This document shows, in pieces, positions 25,524 to 36,016 of a DNA stretch of 64,000 nt. Position numbers and translations under genes: made by a program. Every line of letters starts with the position of its first letter. The first letter of the stretch is position 1. This DNA is from Zunongwangia profunda SM-A87 (GTDB taxonomy: Bacteria > Bacteroidota > Bacteroidia > Flavobacteriales > Flavobacteriaceae): positions 3,106,001 to 3,170,000 of the forward strand of contig NC_014041.1 of assembly GCF_000023465.1 (NCBI RefSeq), read 5' to 3'. Below the pieces are notes generated by a model. It was not told where the DNA came from and ran no database searches. It worked only from the letters and a program-made list of their open reading frames with translations.

Positions 25524-26504
25524 TTAAAACTTTTTATTCGCTATATCCTTGATCATTTGCTCTGATGGAGTTTGGGTAGCAGTGATAATTCTATATCTGG
25601 TTTTAAACGTTTCAGATGGCTTTAGATCAAAGCCTTTTTTAACCACAGGTGTAAAACAAAAATAAGGAAAATCGGGATGCACTCTAAGATAATCAGGATA
25701 TTCAGGATTAGTAGACAATGGAATAACTATAAGATTCATAGCTGTTTTGCCAATTCGGCCGTACATAAGCACCCAGTCTGGAATGCTATGATTGGCATCT
25801 AAACGAGATTGATGAAAATTGGTTGTGACCTTAAAATCGACATCTGTATCCTCAGTTTGTAATGTGTTTTCTTCCCTGTACCACTCATCTCTTCCTCGAA
25901 AAGCCAAACCACCATAGTGATATTTCAATATTTGTAAATTTGAGGAAGAAATATTCTTTTGTTCTATTGTAATATCCCATATAAATGGAGCTGTAGAATT
26001 GTATACTTTTAGTGTCCAAATCTCTTCTAATACAGGGATTGTATCGCCAGCTATAAAGGCTAAATGTTGTTGCTTTGTTTTTAATTGTCCATATTTCCTT
26101 TCAGACAAAACTTCTAAAATTTCTTTAAAAACTACAGTCCCTGTTTTCTCCTGTTGATTCCAGAAATCTATTTTCTCATTTCTAAATTTTGTATTCACCC
26201 AGGCACTAAACATGCCATGATGATGTGTATGCTTTTCGGGAAATCCTTCTGTTATCACTGCCCCATCTGGAGAATATAGCGGATGAATAAAACCGCTCCT
26301 TTTATAATACTCCATAGTATTATCCGGCATCTGAGTTTTGTAGTTATATTGAAAAACAGGTTTGTTTTTGATTTTGGCAATAATAGCACTTCCATCATCT
26401 TCAAATACTACAGCACTATGATCAAATTCCCCCTCTTGTGCATATACACCTACCTGCAAAAAAAATATAGAAATAAGGATATAATAGACTTTATACAATT
26501 CCAT
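25524..26504 (-). CDS. Secreted PmoA/DUF6807 family protein
   Basis: A 326-residue exported protein (signal peptide 1-22, ending VYAQ). It matches the PmoA-like DUF6807 family common in polysaccharide loci: FIHPLYSPDGAVITEGFPEK, the histidine cluster HTHHHGMFSAW near residue 91-100, FRNEKIDFWNQ, KYHYGGLAFRGRDEW and VHPDFPYFCFTPVV. The fold is a large beta-sandwich related to galactose-mutarotase-like enzymes. The methane-oxygenase name is a misnomer; the activity is unknown. It converges on lacI and probably belongs to the same glycan programme. Confidence 0.8.
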   Translation of the reverse strand: MELYKVYYILISIFFLQVGVYAQEGEFDHSAVVFEDDGSAIIAKIKNKPVFQYNYKTQMPDNTMEYYKRSGFIHPLYSPDGAVITEGFPEKHTHHHGMFSAWVNTKFRNEKIDFWNQQEKTGTVVFKEILEVLSERKYGQLKTKQQHLAFIAGDTIPVLEEIWTLKVYNSTAPFIWDITIEQKNISSSNLQILKYHYGGLAFRGRDEWYREENTLQTEDTDVDFKVTTNFHQSRLDANHSIPDWVLMYGRIGKTAMNLIVIPLSTNPEYPDYLRVHPDFPYFCFTPVVKKGFDLKPSETFKTRYRIITATQTPSEQMIKDIANKKF

Positions 26505-26763
26505 TGTTGAAACCTCTTTTTTAGATCTTAAATCTATTGATTATATGCTTCAAATGCTAAACCTCACAATACATATCGGTCTATTATCTTAATAATACAA
26601 TCCCACTATGAAAATTGCTACCAATAAGCTCCTTTCTTTTACTGAATCATAAATAAATGTCAATCTTTAATCGGTTACTAGAATTTTAATATTTTTTTTG
26701 CTTATTTTGTCGATATTATCCTAGCCTCAAAATTTAACTTATTTATTTAGATCTCTACACTTT

Positions 26764-27348
26764 ATGAATACAACTGTGCAAAAGCCTTCGAGATACCCTA
26801 TGATCTCTTATGAAGAAGCTTCGGAAGATGTTAAAGCTATTTATGATGATACAAAGAAAACATTACAACTTCCCTTCGTACTAAACTGGTTTAAATGTCA
26901 GGGCAGTAATGCTATATTACTGGAAGGAAACTGGAATAAATTAAAAAACACCCTGATAAAAGGTAATGTGCCAAACGTATTAAAACAATTAATTATTTAT
27001 AACGTATCAAAGTCGAGAGGTTGTAATTATTGTTCGCATGCGCACGGAATATTTGCGGATAGCATGAGCTCTATGATTTCTGAAGAAGAAGGCTTTAAAG
27101 CAACAGAGCATATTGATTCTCCATCTATGCCAGCCAGCTATAGAAAAGCCGTTAACGTTGTAACTAAAGCCGCATTACAGCACAGCGAAATTTCGGATGA
27201 AGATTTTGCTGAACTTGAAGCAGTGGGTTTCTCCAATGCAGAAATTCAGGAACTGATGGCTCAGGCCGATTTAGTAAACATGCTAAATACGATTGCAGAT
27301 GTTTCTGGTATTAAAATAGACAACGAACTTTTAGAGACTCCCGAGTAA
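26764..27348 (+). CDS. Carboxymuconolactone decarboxylase/AhpD-like protein
   Basis: A 194-residue protein of the AhpD-like alkylhydroperoxidase fold. The key motif is CNYCSHAHG near residues 91-99: the CxxC pair with the proton-relay histidines used for peroxide reduction in AhpD. Flanking helices (VLKQLIIYNVSKSRG, YRKAVNVVTKAALQHSEISD) fit the family. It lies alone with ~260 bp of leader, 19 bp before the sensor gene. Peroxidase activity is likely from the CxxC; the physiological reductant is unknown. Confidence 0.82.
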   Translation: MNTTVQKPSRYPMISYEEASEDVKAIYDDTKKTLQLPFVLNWFKCQGSNAILLEGNWNKLKNTLIKGNVPNVLKQLIIYNVSKSRGCNYCSHAHGIFADSMSSMISEEEGFKATEHIDSPSMPASYRKAVNVVTKAALQHSEISDEDFAELEAVGFSNAEIQELMAQADLVNMLNTIADVSGIKIDNELLETPE

Positions 27349-27367
27349 ACAAAGAGTCTATCTTAAA

Positions 27368-28258
27368 ATGTCACCAATTCAAAATAACGCATCTCAATTA
27401 TATAGAATAACTTACGAAGCTTATTCTAAATTTGCGAATGGTATTAATAGATGTAGTAATTTTCAGGAAATTGGAAAAGTTGCAGAAAAGCATTTAAAAT
27501 ATATTTTTAATTTCCATGTCATCAAACTAATTATCGAAAAGGATAATAAGTTTATGGAGTATTCTTTATGCGGCAATAATATTTGGTTTGGGCAGAAAAG
27601 TCTGGCAGACTTAAACAATGAGGAACTCAATTTATTTAAAACTGGTATTCCTATAAGAACAGCTCACATCCCAGAAAATATAGCTCAGGGAAAATTGGAT
27701 ATTTCTAAACTTAAAAATCCCTATTTATGGTCGTGGTTATTTAATAAGGACGACCATAAAATGATAGTATCCCTGGTGGCAGATGAAGAAAGAGTTTTTA
27801 ACAGTAGGGATATAGAAATTTTAAAACTTGCCGCAGACTGTTTTGATGCTAAATTTAAAGAGTTAAACCTAAAACGGGAAATAGCGAAAAAAAACAGGAT
27901 TTTACAAGGAGCGCTTACGACGATTCAGAATAAAAATGAGGAAATTTATAAAATTAATAGAAATCAAAAAGAGACCATTAAAAAGAGAACAGAAGAAATT
28001 GTAAAGAAAAATGAAAAACTTTTAAAAATTTCAGTTCTTAACGCCCATAACATAAAAGAGCCCTTATCCCGTATCCAGGGGATTATTGAATTGTTTGACC
28101 TTATGGATGATGAAAGTTGCCGGCAAGAGCTATTACCACGATTAAAATCATCGGTCAATGAAATGGATGAAATTGTAAGAGAAGTTATCGATATGGCTTC
28201 CCGGGAATTAATTGAACTAAAAGTTAAAATAGATGACCCCAATCATTTTAGTAGATGA
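27368..28258 (+). CDS. GAF-like/coiled-coil protein with histidine-kinase dimerisation domain but no ATPase
   Basis: A 296-residue soluble protein. Residues ~10-165 resemble a GAF sensor domain (FQEIGKVAEKHLKYIFNFHV, SLVADEERVFNSRDIEILKL). A coiled coil follows at ~170-222. A HisKA-like helix hairpin ends the protein: LNAHNIKEPLSRIQGIIELF with the candidate phospho-acceptor His227, then NEMDEIVREVIDMASREL. The HATPase_c domain (N, G1, G2 boxes) is missing; the gene ends here. It overlaps the response-regulator start by 26 nt, so the two are co-made. It may act as a phosphotransfer protein served by another kinase, or as a phosphatase scaffold. Confidence 0.75.
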   Translation: MSPIQNNASQLYRITYEAYSKFANGINRCSNFQEIGKVAEKHLKYIFNFHVIKLIIEKDNKFMEYSLCGNNIWFGQKSLADLNNEELNLFKTGIPIRTAHIPENIAQGKLDISKLKNPYLWSWLFNKDDHKMIVSLVADEERVFNSRDIEILKLAADCFDAKFKELNLKREIAKKNRILQGALTTIQNKNEEIYKINRNQKETIKKRTEEIVKKNEKLLKISVLNAHNIKEPLSRIQGIIELFDLMDDESCRQELLPRLKSSVNEMDEIVREVIDMASRELIELKVKIDDPNHFSR

Positions 28259-28601
28259 TCAACCTATCGCTAATTTTATTACCAAAAAATTATTGGAAAT
28301 AGAAGGCTATAAGGATAATGTTAAAGATTATACCGATGCCCTAATTGCTCTGGAACTTGCAAAATCTGAATCGGAAGCTATTATTTTTTTAGACCTAAAT
28401 ATGCCTGTTATGTCGGGATGGGATTTTTTAGAAGAAATGAAAAAATTGGGACTATCACATAAAACGATTATCCTATCCTCCAGTACTAGCAAACTTGATA
28501 TAGAAAAAGCAAAACAATATCCCTGCGTTGTCGAATATATTGTAAAGCCACTAAATAAGATTAAATTATCTAAAATATCCCCTTATCTAAAGACTGGATA
28601 A
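28233..28601 (+). CDS. Single-domain response regulator (CheY-like)
   Basis: A 122-residue receiver domain with no output domain. The acidic pocket is Asp8/Asp9 (IILVDDQ), the phospho-acceptor Asp54 (FLDLNMPVMSGWDFL), the switch Ser in IILSSSTS, and Lys105 in VKPLNK. It overlaps the HisKA-only gene by 26 nt, which implies a paired phosphorelay. A perfect terminator follows. Its downstream target is unknown. Confidence 0.9.
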   Translation: MTPIILVDDQPIANFITKKLLEIEGYKDNVKDYTDALIALELAKSESEAIIFLDLNMPVMSGWDFLEEMKKLGLSHKTIILSSSTSKLDIEKAKQYPCVVEYIVKPLNKIKLSKISPYLKTG

Positions 28602-28622
28602 ATTTTTTTAAAAATAAATACC

Positions 28623-28668
28623 AAAGCCACAAAGTTAAGATGATACCTTTGTGGCTTTTATTTTTTAT
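28623..28668 (+). terminator. Terminator of the HisKA/response-regulator operon
   Basis: AAAGCCACAAAG (28623-28634) pairs perfectly over 12 bp with CTTTGTGGCTTT (28647-28658), 12-nt loop, then a T-rich tail. It argues against a GTG start at 28651 for the next gene. Confidence 0.85.
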
Positions 28669-28902
28669 ATGAATAACAATCAGGAAGAATTACTTAAACT
28701 GGCTTATACCAAAATGCCCTTTGGTAAATATAAAGACTGGTATTTATCAGATATTCCGGAGCCCTATTATGTTTGGTTTAATAAGAAAGGATTTCCGGCA
28801 GGGAAACTAGGTGCACAATTAAGACAGGTTCACGAACTTAAAATCAACGGAATGGAAATATTACTGAAAGAAATAAGAAAAAGATATCCTAAGCCTTATT
28901 AA
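28669..28902 (+). CDS. DUF3820 family protein
   Basis: A 77-residue protein. The conserved core is MPFGKYKDWYLSDIPEPYYV, WFNKKGFPAGKLGAQLRQVH and ELKINGMEILL, matching DUF3820 (putative quorum-sensing-regulated or nucleic-acid-linked small protein; function not settled). The start is the ATG at 28669; an upstream GTG lies inside the preceding terminator. It precedes pyrG by ~150 bp. Confidence 0.8.
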   Translation: MNNNQEELLKLAYTKMPFGKYKDWYLSDIPEPYYVWFNKKGFPAGKLGAQLRQVHELKINGMEILLKEIRKRYPKPY

Positions 28903-29011
28903 GTATTCTATTTACTTCTAAGGCTAACTTACCGCTTAGCTTTTAACATACTTAAAGAAACCTTAAATATTAGCATTTAAAATTAGCTGCTTTTTCTATT
29001 CTTCTTCGTAA

Positions 29012-30676
<1,665 letters not shown>

Positions 30677-30780
30677 TGCCAGTTTGGCATTAAATGAAAT
30701 ATTGGTCATTTTTTTGACTGAAAAATAGGACATCAAATAGAATCCCTATGTAGGGATTTAAGACTTTAGTAAATTTTAGA

Positions 30781-32646
30781 ATGGAAGAAAAGAAGATTGA
30801 TATTCAATCCATCATTGGATTTATTTTAATTGGCGGAATTTTAATCTGGATGTTGTATACCAATAGCCTGGAACAACCAAAGGAAGAAACCGGTACTCCC
30901 GCCACGACAGAACAGGTTACTACTCCTGCAAATGCTGATCAACAACTCGCAAATCAAAATAATACTACTGCTCCCGCAACCGACTCGGCAGCAATAGCCC
31001 AGGCGCAAAGTAGACTTGGTGCTTTTGGTTATTCCGCGACATTACCTTCGGCAGAAGATAAAACCACAGTACTAGAAAACGATGTGTTACGATTAGAAGT
31101 AGCAAATAAAGGAGGATATATCGAAGAAGCTGTTTTAAAAAATTATAAAACATACGATTCTATCCCTGTTTATTTAGTAAAAGATGGCAACGCAAAATTC
31201 AATCTTAATTTCACGACTACAGATGGAAGAACCTTAGATACTGAAAATCTATATTTTGAGCCAAGTATTTCTAAAAATGGTGAAGATCAGGTATTATCGA
31301 TGAAGTTAAAGATTTCTGATAATGAATTCTTAGAATATCGTTATGCTATAAAACCTGGAGATTATATGATGGATTTCAATATCCGTTCCCAGGGACTTGC
31401 CAATACCTTTAACGCATCCCAACCTATTAATCTGGATTGGCAACTTAAAGGATACCGTCATTCCAAGAGTATTTCTTATGAAAATAAATACACCGTTTTA
31501 GGGTACGAATACGAAGGAGATAAGTATGATGACCTTGGACATGGGGAAGATGAAGAAACAGAAAAAGACGTGTCTTATATTGCCTATAAGCAACATTTCT
31601 TTAGTTCCATACTTTTAACAGATACACCGTTTAAAACCTCCAAACTTACTTCCCAAAATCTTGTGGAAGACGAAGAAATAGATACTGTATACACCAAAGC
31701 TTTTACCGCAAATATTCCTTTAGAGTTACAGGCGGGCGAGCTAAATTATAATATGAATTGGTATTACGGCCCTACAGATTACAAAATCCTGAAAGATTAC
31801 GATCGCAATCTGGATGAGATTGTACCTCTAGGCTGGGGTATATTCGGATGGATCAATAAATATGTCTTTATCCCATTCTTTGCATTCTTAAGCAGTGTCC
31901 TACCAAGCTACGGGATCGCCATCATTGTAATGACCATTGTGGTTAGGATTGTGCTTTCACCGGTAACTTATAAGTCTTATTTATCTCAGGCCAAAATGAA
32001 AGTTTTACGTCCTGAAATTAATGAGATAAATGAGAAGTATAAGGATAATGCGATGAAAAAGCAACAGGAAACAATGAAGCTTTATAGCAAAGCCGGAGCT
32101 AGCCCCATGAGTGGTTGTTTACCAGCGCTAATGCAAATTCCTATATTCTATGCGCTTTTCCAATTCTTCCCAAGCGCATTTCAACTAAGACAAAAAAGTT
32201 TCCTTTGGGCAGACGATCTATCCAGTTATGATGTTATAGCAGAATTACCTTTCCATATCCCATTTTATGGAGAACATGTTAGTTTATTCCCAATATTGGC
32301 TTCTGTCGCAATATTTATTTACATGCAAATGACTACGGGACAAAGCATGCAGGCCAATCAACAACCGGGAATGCCTAACATGAAATTTTTAATGTACCTA
32401 TCCCCTATCATGATGTTATTTTTCTTTAATAACTATGCCAGTGGATTATCTTTATACTACTTTACCTCTAACTTAATTACGATAGGAATAATGTTGGTAA
32501 TTAAACATGTGATTGTTGATGAGGATAAAATCCATGCTAAAATTCAGGCTAATAAAGCAAAACCTAAAAAACAAAACAGGTTTACCAGAAAAATGCAGGA
32601 AATGATGGAGCAGGCTGAAGAGCAACAAAAACGTAACAAGAAATAA
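30781..32646 (+). CDS. yidC: Membrane protein insertase YidC
   Basis: A 621-residue insertase that helps the Sec translocon place inner-membrane proteins. One N-terminal membrane segment (IIGFILIGGILIWMLY) is followed by a low-complexity Thr/Ala/Gln linker and a large periplasmic beta domain (~60-345). The conserved core starts near 360: YGIAIIVMTIVVRIVLSPVT with the positively charged groove residue R, QAKMKVLRPEINEINEKYKD, ASPMSGCLPALMQIPIFYAL and the closing LSPIMMLFFFNNYASGLSLY. The basic tail fits ribosome contact. It ends at a strong terminator. Confidence 0.97.
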   Translation: MEEKKIDIQSIIGFILIGGILIWMLYTNSLEQPKEETGTPATTEQVTTPANADQQLANQNNTTAPATDSAAIAQAQSRLGAFGYSATLPSAEDKTTVLENDVLRLEVANKGGYIEEAVLKNYKTYDSIPVYLVKDGNAKFNLNFTTTDGRTLDTENLYFEPSISKNGEDQVLSMKLKISDNEFLEYRYAIKPGDYMMDFNIRSQGLANTFNASQPINLDWQLKGYRHSKSISYENKYTVLGYEYEGDKYDDLGHGEDEETEKDVSYIAYKQHFFSSILLTDTPFKTSKLTSQNLVEDEEIDTVYTKAFTANIPLELQAGELNYNMNWYYGPTDYKILKDYDRNLDEIVPLGWGIFGWINKYVFIPFFAFLSSVLPSYGIAIIVMTIVVRIVLSPVTYKSYLSQAKMKVLRPEINEINEKYKDNAMKKQQETMKLYSKAGASPMSGCLPALMQIPIFYALFQFFPSAFQLRQKSFLWADDLSSYDVIAELPFHIPFYGEHVSLFPILASVAIFIYMQMTTGQSMQANQQPGMPNMKFLMYLSPIMMLFFFNNYASGLSLYYFTSNLITIGIMLVIKHVIVDEDKIHAKIQANKAKPKKQNRFTRKMQEMMEQAEEQQKRNKK

Positions 32647-32662
32647 TTTATACTGAACTTTT

Positions 32663-32703
32663 AAAAAAGGCTGTCTAAATGTAATTTTAGACAGCCTTTT
32701 TTT
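32663..32703 (+). terminator. Rho-independent terminator after yidC
   Basis: AAAAAAGGCTGTCTAAA (32663-32679) pairs with the arm starting at 32686 (TTTAGACAGCC), with a 6-nt loop and seven following T. Confidence 0.9.
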
Positions 32704-33296
32704 ATGATTAAAGAACCCTATGAGTTATTAACCGTAACCTTTTTACGATTTCTAGACAAGCCGCTGGGGATTACATCTTTTTGGCGGCGCCAATAAAGCT
32801 GTGGTGATAAAATGATATTTCTTCTCTATTATAAAATTACCTTTCTCATCAAAATTTCTTTCTAGGCTCTATTGAATTTGCTTAAGATAAGCCACGGCTC
32901 ACTGCCAGTAGTTACTTTATTCATACCGGCTAATATATTGCTCACCACTATTCTACATAATTTTACCAAGGGCTGATTTACGCAATATCATTGTCTACGA
33001 TATAGCTCCTCGATACTATTCAAAGATTTATGATGGTGCTTTATAGGTTTGATGGTACCGAAAACTAGCTAAGGGCAAGTTTATGATATACAAATTAGGA
33101 AATTATTTTATTATTTGTAGGCATCACGATCTCTATTATCGAGTGAAAATAGGAGATAAATAAGCGGGAAATCCTACAGGGAAATCCAGCTCTTAAAATC
33201 TTAATCGAATACTATTGGATGTTATTTAAATCCTTAGTTTGAATGGCTTTTAAAGCCGTTCTTTTTAAGAATATTTTTTACTTAATATTTAAAAAA
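32704..33296. other. Gene-free stretch, possible decayed coding sequence
   Basis: About 590 bp between yidC's terminator and the SIMPL gene's stop codon. A minus-strand frame around 32850-32960 reads protein-like (VVSNILAGMNKVTTGSEPWL) but is interrupted and not recognised. Otherwise nothing seen. Confidence 0.35.
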
Positions 33297-34022
33297 TCAT
33301 TTAATCTCATATTCCAAACGCATGGTAATACTTGCTGTTTTGCGCTTATCGGCGGTATTGTATGCACCACTCCAACTATAATCTTCACCACTGTTCTGGC
33401 CTGTAATCTGGAATACTCCCATATTTGCGCTTTTTAGCTCACCTAAAGTTCCTCCAGAGTTTTCTGCAATTTTTTCAGCTCTTACACGAGCATCCTCAGT
33501 GGCTTTAGAGATCATTTCAATCTTAAGATCGGCTAACTTGGTATAATAGTATCTGGGTGGTGTAGAATTAAACTGTACCCCTTTATTCAGTAATTCGGTA
33601 ATTTCCCGTGATACACTCTCGATCAATTCAACATCGTTAGATTCTATCTTTACGCTTTGTGTAAGTTGATACCCTTTAAAAATACTCCCAACGTAATTTC
33701 CGTTTTGATATTTCTGTTCACGCTGTTCATCGGTTTGAACAGAATTAAAGACTATATTTTCTTCTTTAATCCCCTTCTCGATTAAATAGCTTTTAACCGT
33801 GTTTTTATCCCGGTTAAGCTGATTATAAGCGGTCTCAAGATTTTCGCTCATTTGGCTAAAACGACCTTCCCAAACAATAAGATCTGATGTGAAATTTTCG
33901 CTACCTGCACCGGTTACAGAAATAGTACCATCAGGATTCGCCCTATCTACATAAGAATTACCCAGAAACCAGGCCGCAATAACGATAGCAATGGAGAAAA
34001 TAATTGCGCTTAAGTATTTCAT
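33297..34022 (-). CDS. SIMPL (DUF541) domain protein
   Basis: A 241-residue protein with an N-terminal membrane anchor or signal (SAIIFSIAIVIAAWFLG) and one SIMPL/DUF541 domain: ISVTGAGSENFTSDLIVWEG, the VFNSVQTDEQREQKYQNGNY and GYQLTQSVKIES strands, KATEDARVRAEKIAENSGGT and the final TASITMRLEYEIK. Reference relatives are BP26 of Brucella and E. coli YggE, periplasmic oligomeric proteins linked to stress. The role here is unknown. Confidence 0.88.
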   Translation of the reverse strand: MKYLSAIIFSIAIVIAAWFLGNSYVDRANPDGTISVTGAGSENFTSDLIVWEGRFSQMSENLETAYNQLNRDKNTVKSYLIEKGIKEENIVFNSVQTDEQREQKYQNGNYVGSIFKGYQLTQSVKIESNDVELIESVSREITELLNKGVQFNSTPPRYYYTKLADLKIEMISKATEDARVRAEKIAENSGGTLGELKSANMGVFQITGQNSGEDYSWSGAYNTADKRKTASITMRLEYEIK

Positions 34023-34071
34023 AGTATCAATAAGTTATACTATAAAAATAATCATTTAAGTTCTAAGTTTT

Positions 34072-34203
34072 TTATAAAAGCTGAAAAATTATAGCCACAA
34101 TTCCTATAACACAAATCACGGTCATTATATAATAAATAAGCTCTAAAACCGATCGGGACGGATGCAAGGAGTTCATATACTCCTCTTCTTGTTGGTGGTT
34201 CAT
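34072..34203 (-). CDS. Small single-span membrane protein (43 aa)
   Basis: An open frame of 43 codons: MNHQQEEEYMNSLHPSRSVL, then a hydrophobic segment with IYYIMTVICVIGIVAIIFQL and an immediate stop. Acidic N terminus, one C-terminal membrane span. It lies 49 bp upstream of the SIMPL gene on the same strand and may share its transcript. Coding status is inferred from composition; no family recognised. Confidence 0.45.
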   Translation of the reverse strand: MNHQQEEEYMNSLHPSRSVLELIYYIMTVICVIGIVAIIFQLL

Positions 34204-34449
34204 GGATTGGGATTTTCGGATAAGTTAAATTCGGTTAAAACAAATAAAATGATAATTAAGCTAAAAACCAAGCGCTTTAGTAGTCATAATGCTAATTTAG
34301 CATAAAAAGTTTTAGTTAAACTTTAATTATAGTTTATGAAAAGCTTTGTTTATAAATTTGCTAAAACCTTATATTTTGCAAGAAAATTAGTATTGATAAA
34401 ATAATTGTGGTTTGTATTTTATTTTTAGCTCAAATTCTTAATTTTGCGC

Positions 34450-35979
34450 ATGCAAAATAACGTACTCATCTTAGACTTCGGTTCGCAGTATACGCAATTG
34501 ATTGCAAGACGCGTAAGAGAATTAAACATTTACTGCGAAATTCATCCATTTCACAAAGTTCCACAAGATCTTTCAGGCTTTAAAGCGGTTATCCTTTCAG
34601 GAAGTCCGTTTTCAGTTAGAGCAGAAGATGCTCCACATCCTGATTTATCTCAAATTAGAGGGAAATTACCTATGCTGGCCGTTTGCTACGGGGCGCAATA
34701 TTTAGCCCATTTTCATGGCGGTAAGGTAGAGCCTTCCGAAACCAGGGAATATGGTCGGGCAAACCTATCGGTTATTAAAGATAGCGAGCCACTTTTTGAT
34801 AATATCAAAGAGAACTCTCAGGTTTGGATGAGCCACAGTGATACTATAAAAGAATTACCGGAAAATGCGGTTCGCTTAGCCAGTACAACAGATGTACTAA
34901 ATGCAGCCTATCGTATAGAAGGTGAAGAGACTTTTGCAATTCAGTTTCATCCCGAAGTATATCACTCGACCGATGGAAAGCAATTATTAGAAAACTTTTT
35001 AGTAAATATCGCTGGGGTAGCACAAAGCTGGACACCTGGTGCATTTGTAGATCTTACAGTAGCAGAGCTCAAAGAGAAGATTGGCGACGACAAAGTTGTC
35101 TTAGGACTTAGTGGCGGAGTAGATTCTACGGTAGCGGCGATGCTTTTACATAAAGCTATTGGTAAGAACCTGTACTGTATTTTTGTAAATAACGGTTTAC
35201 TTCGCAAAAACGAGTTCGAAGACGTGCTTCACCAGTATAAAGATATGGGCCTAAATGTAAAAGGAGTTGATTCTTCTGCCCGTTTTCTGGATGCTCTAGC
35301 AGGAATTAGTGATCCAGAATTAAAAAGAAAAGCAATAGGGAATACTTTTATTGAGGTTTTTGATGATGAGGCGCACGAAATCAAAGATGTTACCTATTTG
35401 GCACAAGGAACGATATACCCTGATGTGATTGAATCGATCTCGGTTAATGGCCCTTCGGTAACTATTAAATCGCATCATAATGTAGGGGGATTACCAGACT
35501 TTATGAAACTTAAAGTAGTAGAGCCGCTTCGAATGTTATTTAAAGATGAAGTACGACGAGTTGGTGCAGAATTGGGTATCGCAAAAACACTTTTAGGTCG
35601 TCATCCGTTTCCAGGACCAGGCTTAGCCATTAGAATTTTAGGCGATATTACCGCCGAAAAAGTAAGAATACTACAGGAAGTCGATCACATTTTTATTCAG
35701 GGACTTAGAGACTGGGATCTTTATGATCATGTTTGGCAGGCTGGTGCAATTTTATTGCCGGTACAATCTGTAGGAGTCATGGGAGATGAACGTACTTACG
35801 AGCAAGTGGTGGCATTAAGAGCGGTAGAGTCTACCGATGGAATGACGGCTGACTGGGTAAATTTACCTTACGAATTTTTACAAAAAACTTCGAATACAAT
35901 AATAAATAGAGTAAAAGGCGTTAATAGGGTAGTATACGATATAAGTTCTAAACCACCAGCGACTATAGAATGGGAATAG
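34450..35979 (+). CDS. guaA: GMP synthase (glutamine-hydrolysing)
   Basis: A 509-residue GMP synthase from the ATG at 34450 ([17 protein letters not shown]); the in-frame TTG two codons earlier is not needed. The amidotransferase domain has Cys79 ([10 protein letters not shown]) and the FHPEVYHS dyad. The ATP-pyrophosphatase domain has the P-loop [12 protein letters not shown], and the dimerisation domain has [13 protein letters not shown] and the C-terminal PPATIEWE. It converts XMP to GMP. A 37-bp gap to the LysM gene suggests an operon. Confidence 0.98.
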   Translation: MQNNVLILDFGSQYTQLIARRVRELNIYCEIHPFHKVPQDLSGFKAVILSGSPFSVRAEDAPHPDLSQIRGKLPMLAVCYGAQYLAHFHGGKVEPSETREYGRANLSVIKDSEPLFDNIKENSQVWMSHSDTIKELPENAVRLASTTDVLNAAYRIEGEETFAIQFHPEVYHSTDGKQLLENFLVNIAGVAQSWTPGAFVDLTVAELKEKIGDDKVVLGLSGGVDSTVAAMLLHKAIGKNLYCIFVNNGLLRKNEFEDVLHQYKDMGLNVKGVDSSARFLDALAGISDPELKRKAIGNTFIEVFDDEAHEIKDVTYLAQGTIYPDVIESISVNGPSVTIKSHHNVGGLPDFMKLKVVEPLRMLFKDEVRRVGAELGIAKTLLGRHPFPGPGLAIRILGDITAEKVRILQEVDHIFIQGLRDWDLYDHVWQAGAILLPVQSVGVMGDERTYEQVVALRAVESTDGMTADWVNLPYEFLQKTSNTIINRVKGVNRVVYDISSKPPATIEWE

Positions 35980-36016
35980 AATTTGTATAAACCTATTAAG
36001 TCTAAAAATCAATAAA

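Noticed and set aside
28651..28668. GTG start giving six extra residues for the DUF3820 protein
   Set aside because: It lies inside the right arm of a perfect terminator; the ATG at 28669 starts the conserved sequence.
33243..33437. Plus-strand open frame overlapping the SIMPL gene's end
   Set aside because: Antisense shadow of a well-supported gene.
34290..34302. Short palindrome TGCTAA-T-TTAGCA upstream of guaA
   Set aside because: Single copy, short and AT-rich; not enough to call an operator. No purine-riboswitch-like fold was seen in the leader.
34439..34446. TAATTTTG, a perfect -7 box match just before the guaA start
   Set aside because: Transcription would start inside the coding region, and the spacing to the nearest TTTG (24 nt) is too long.
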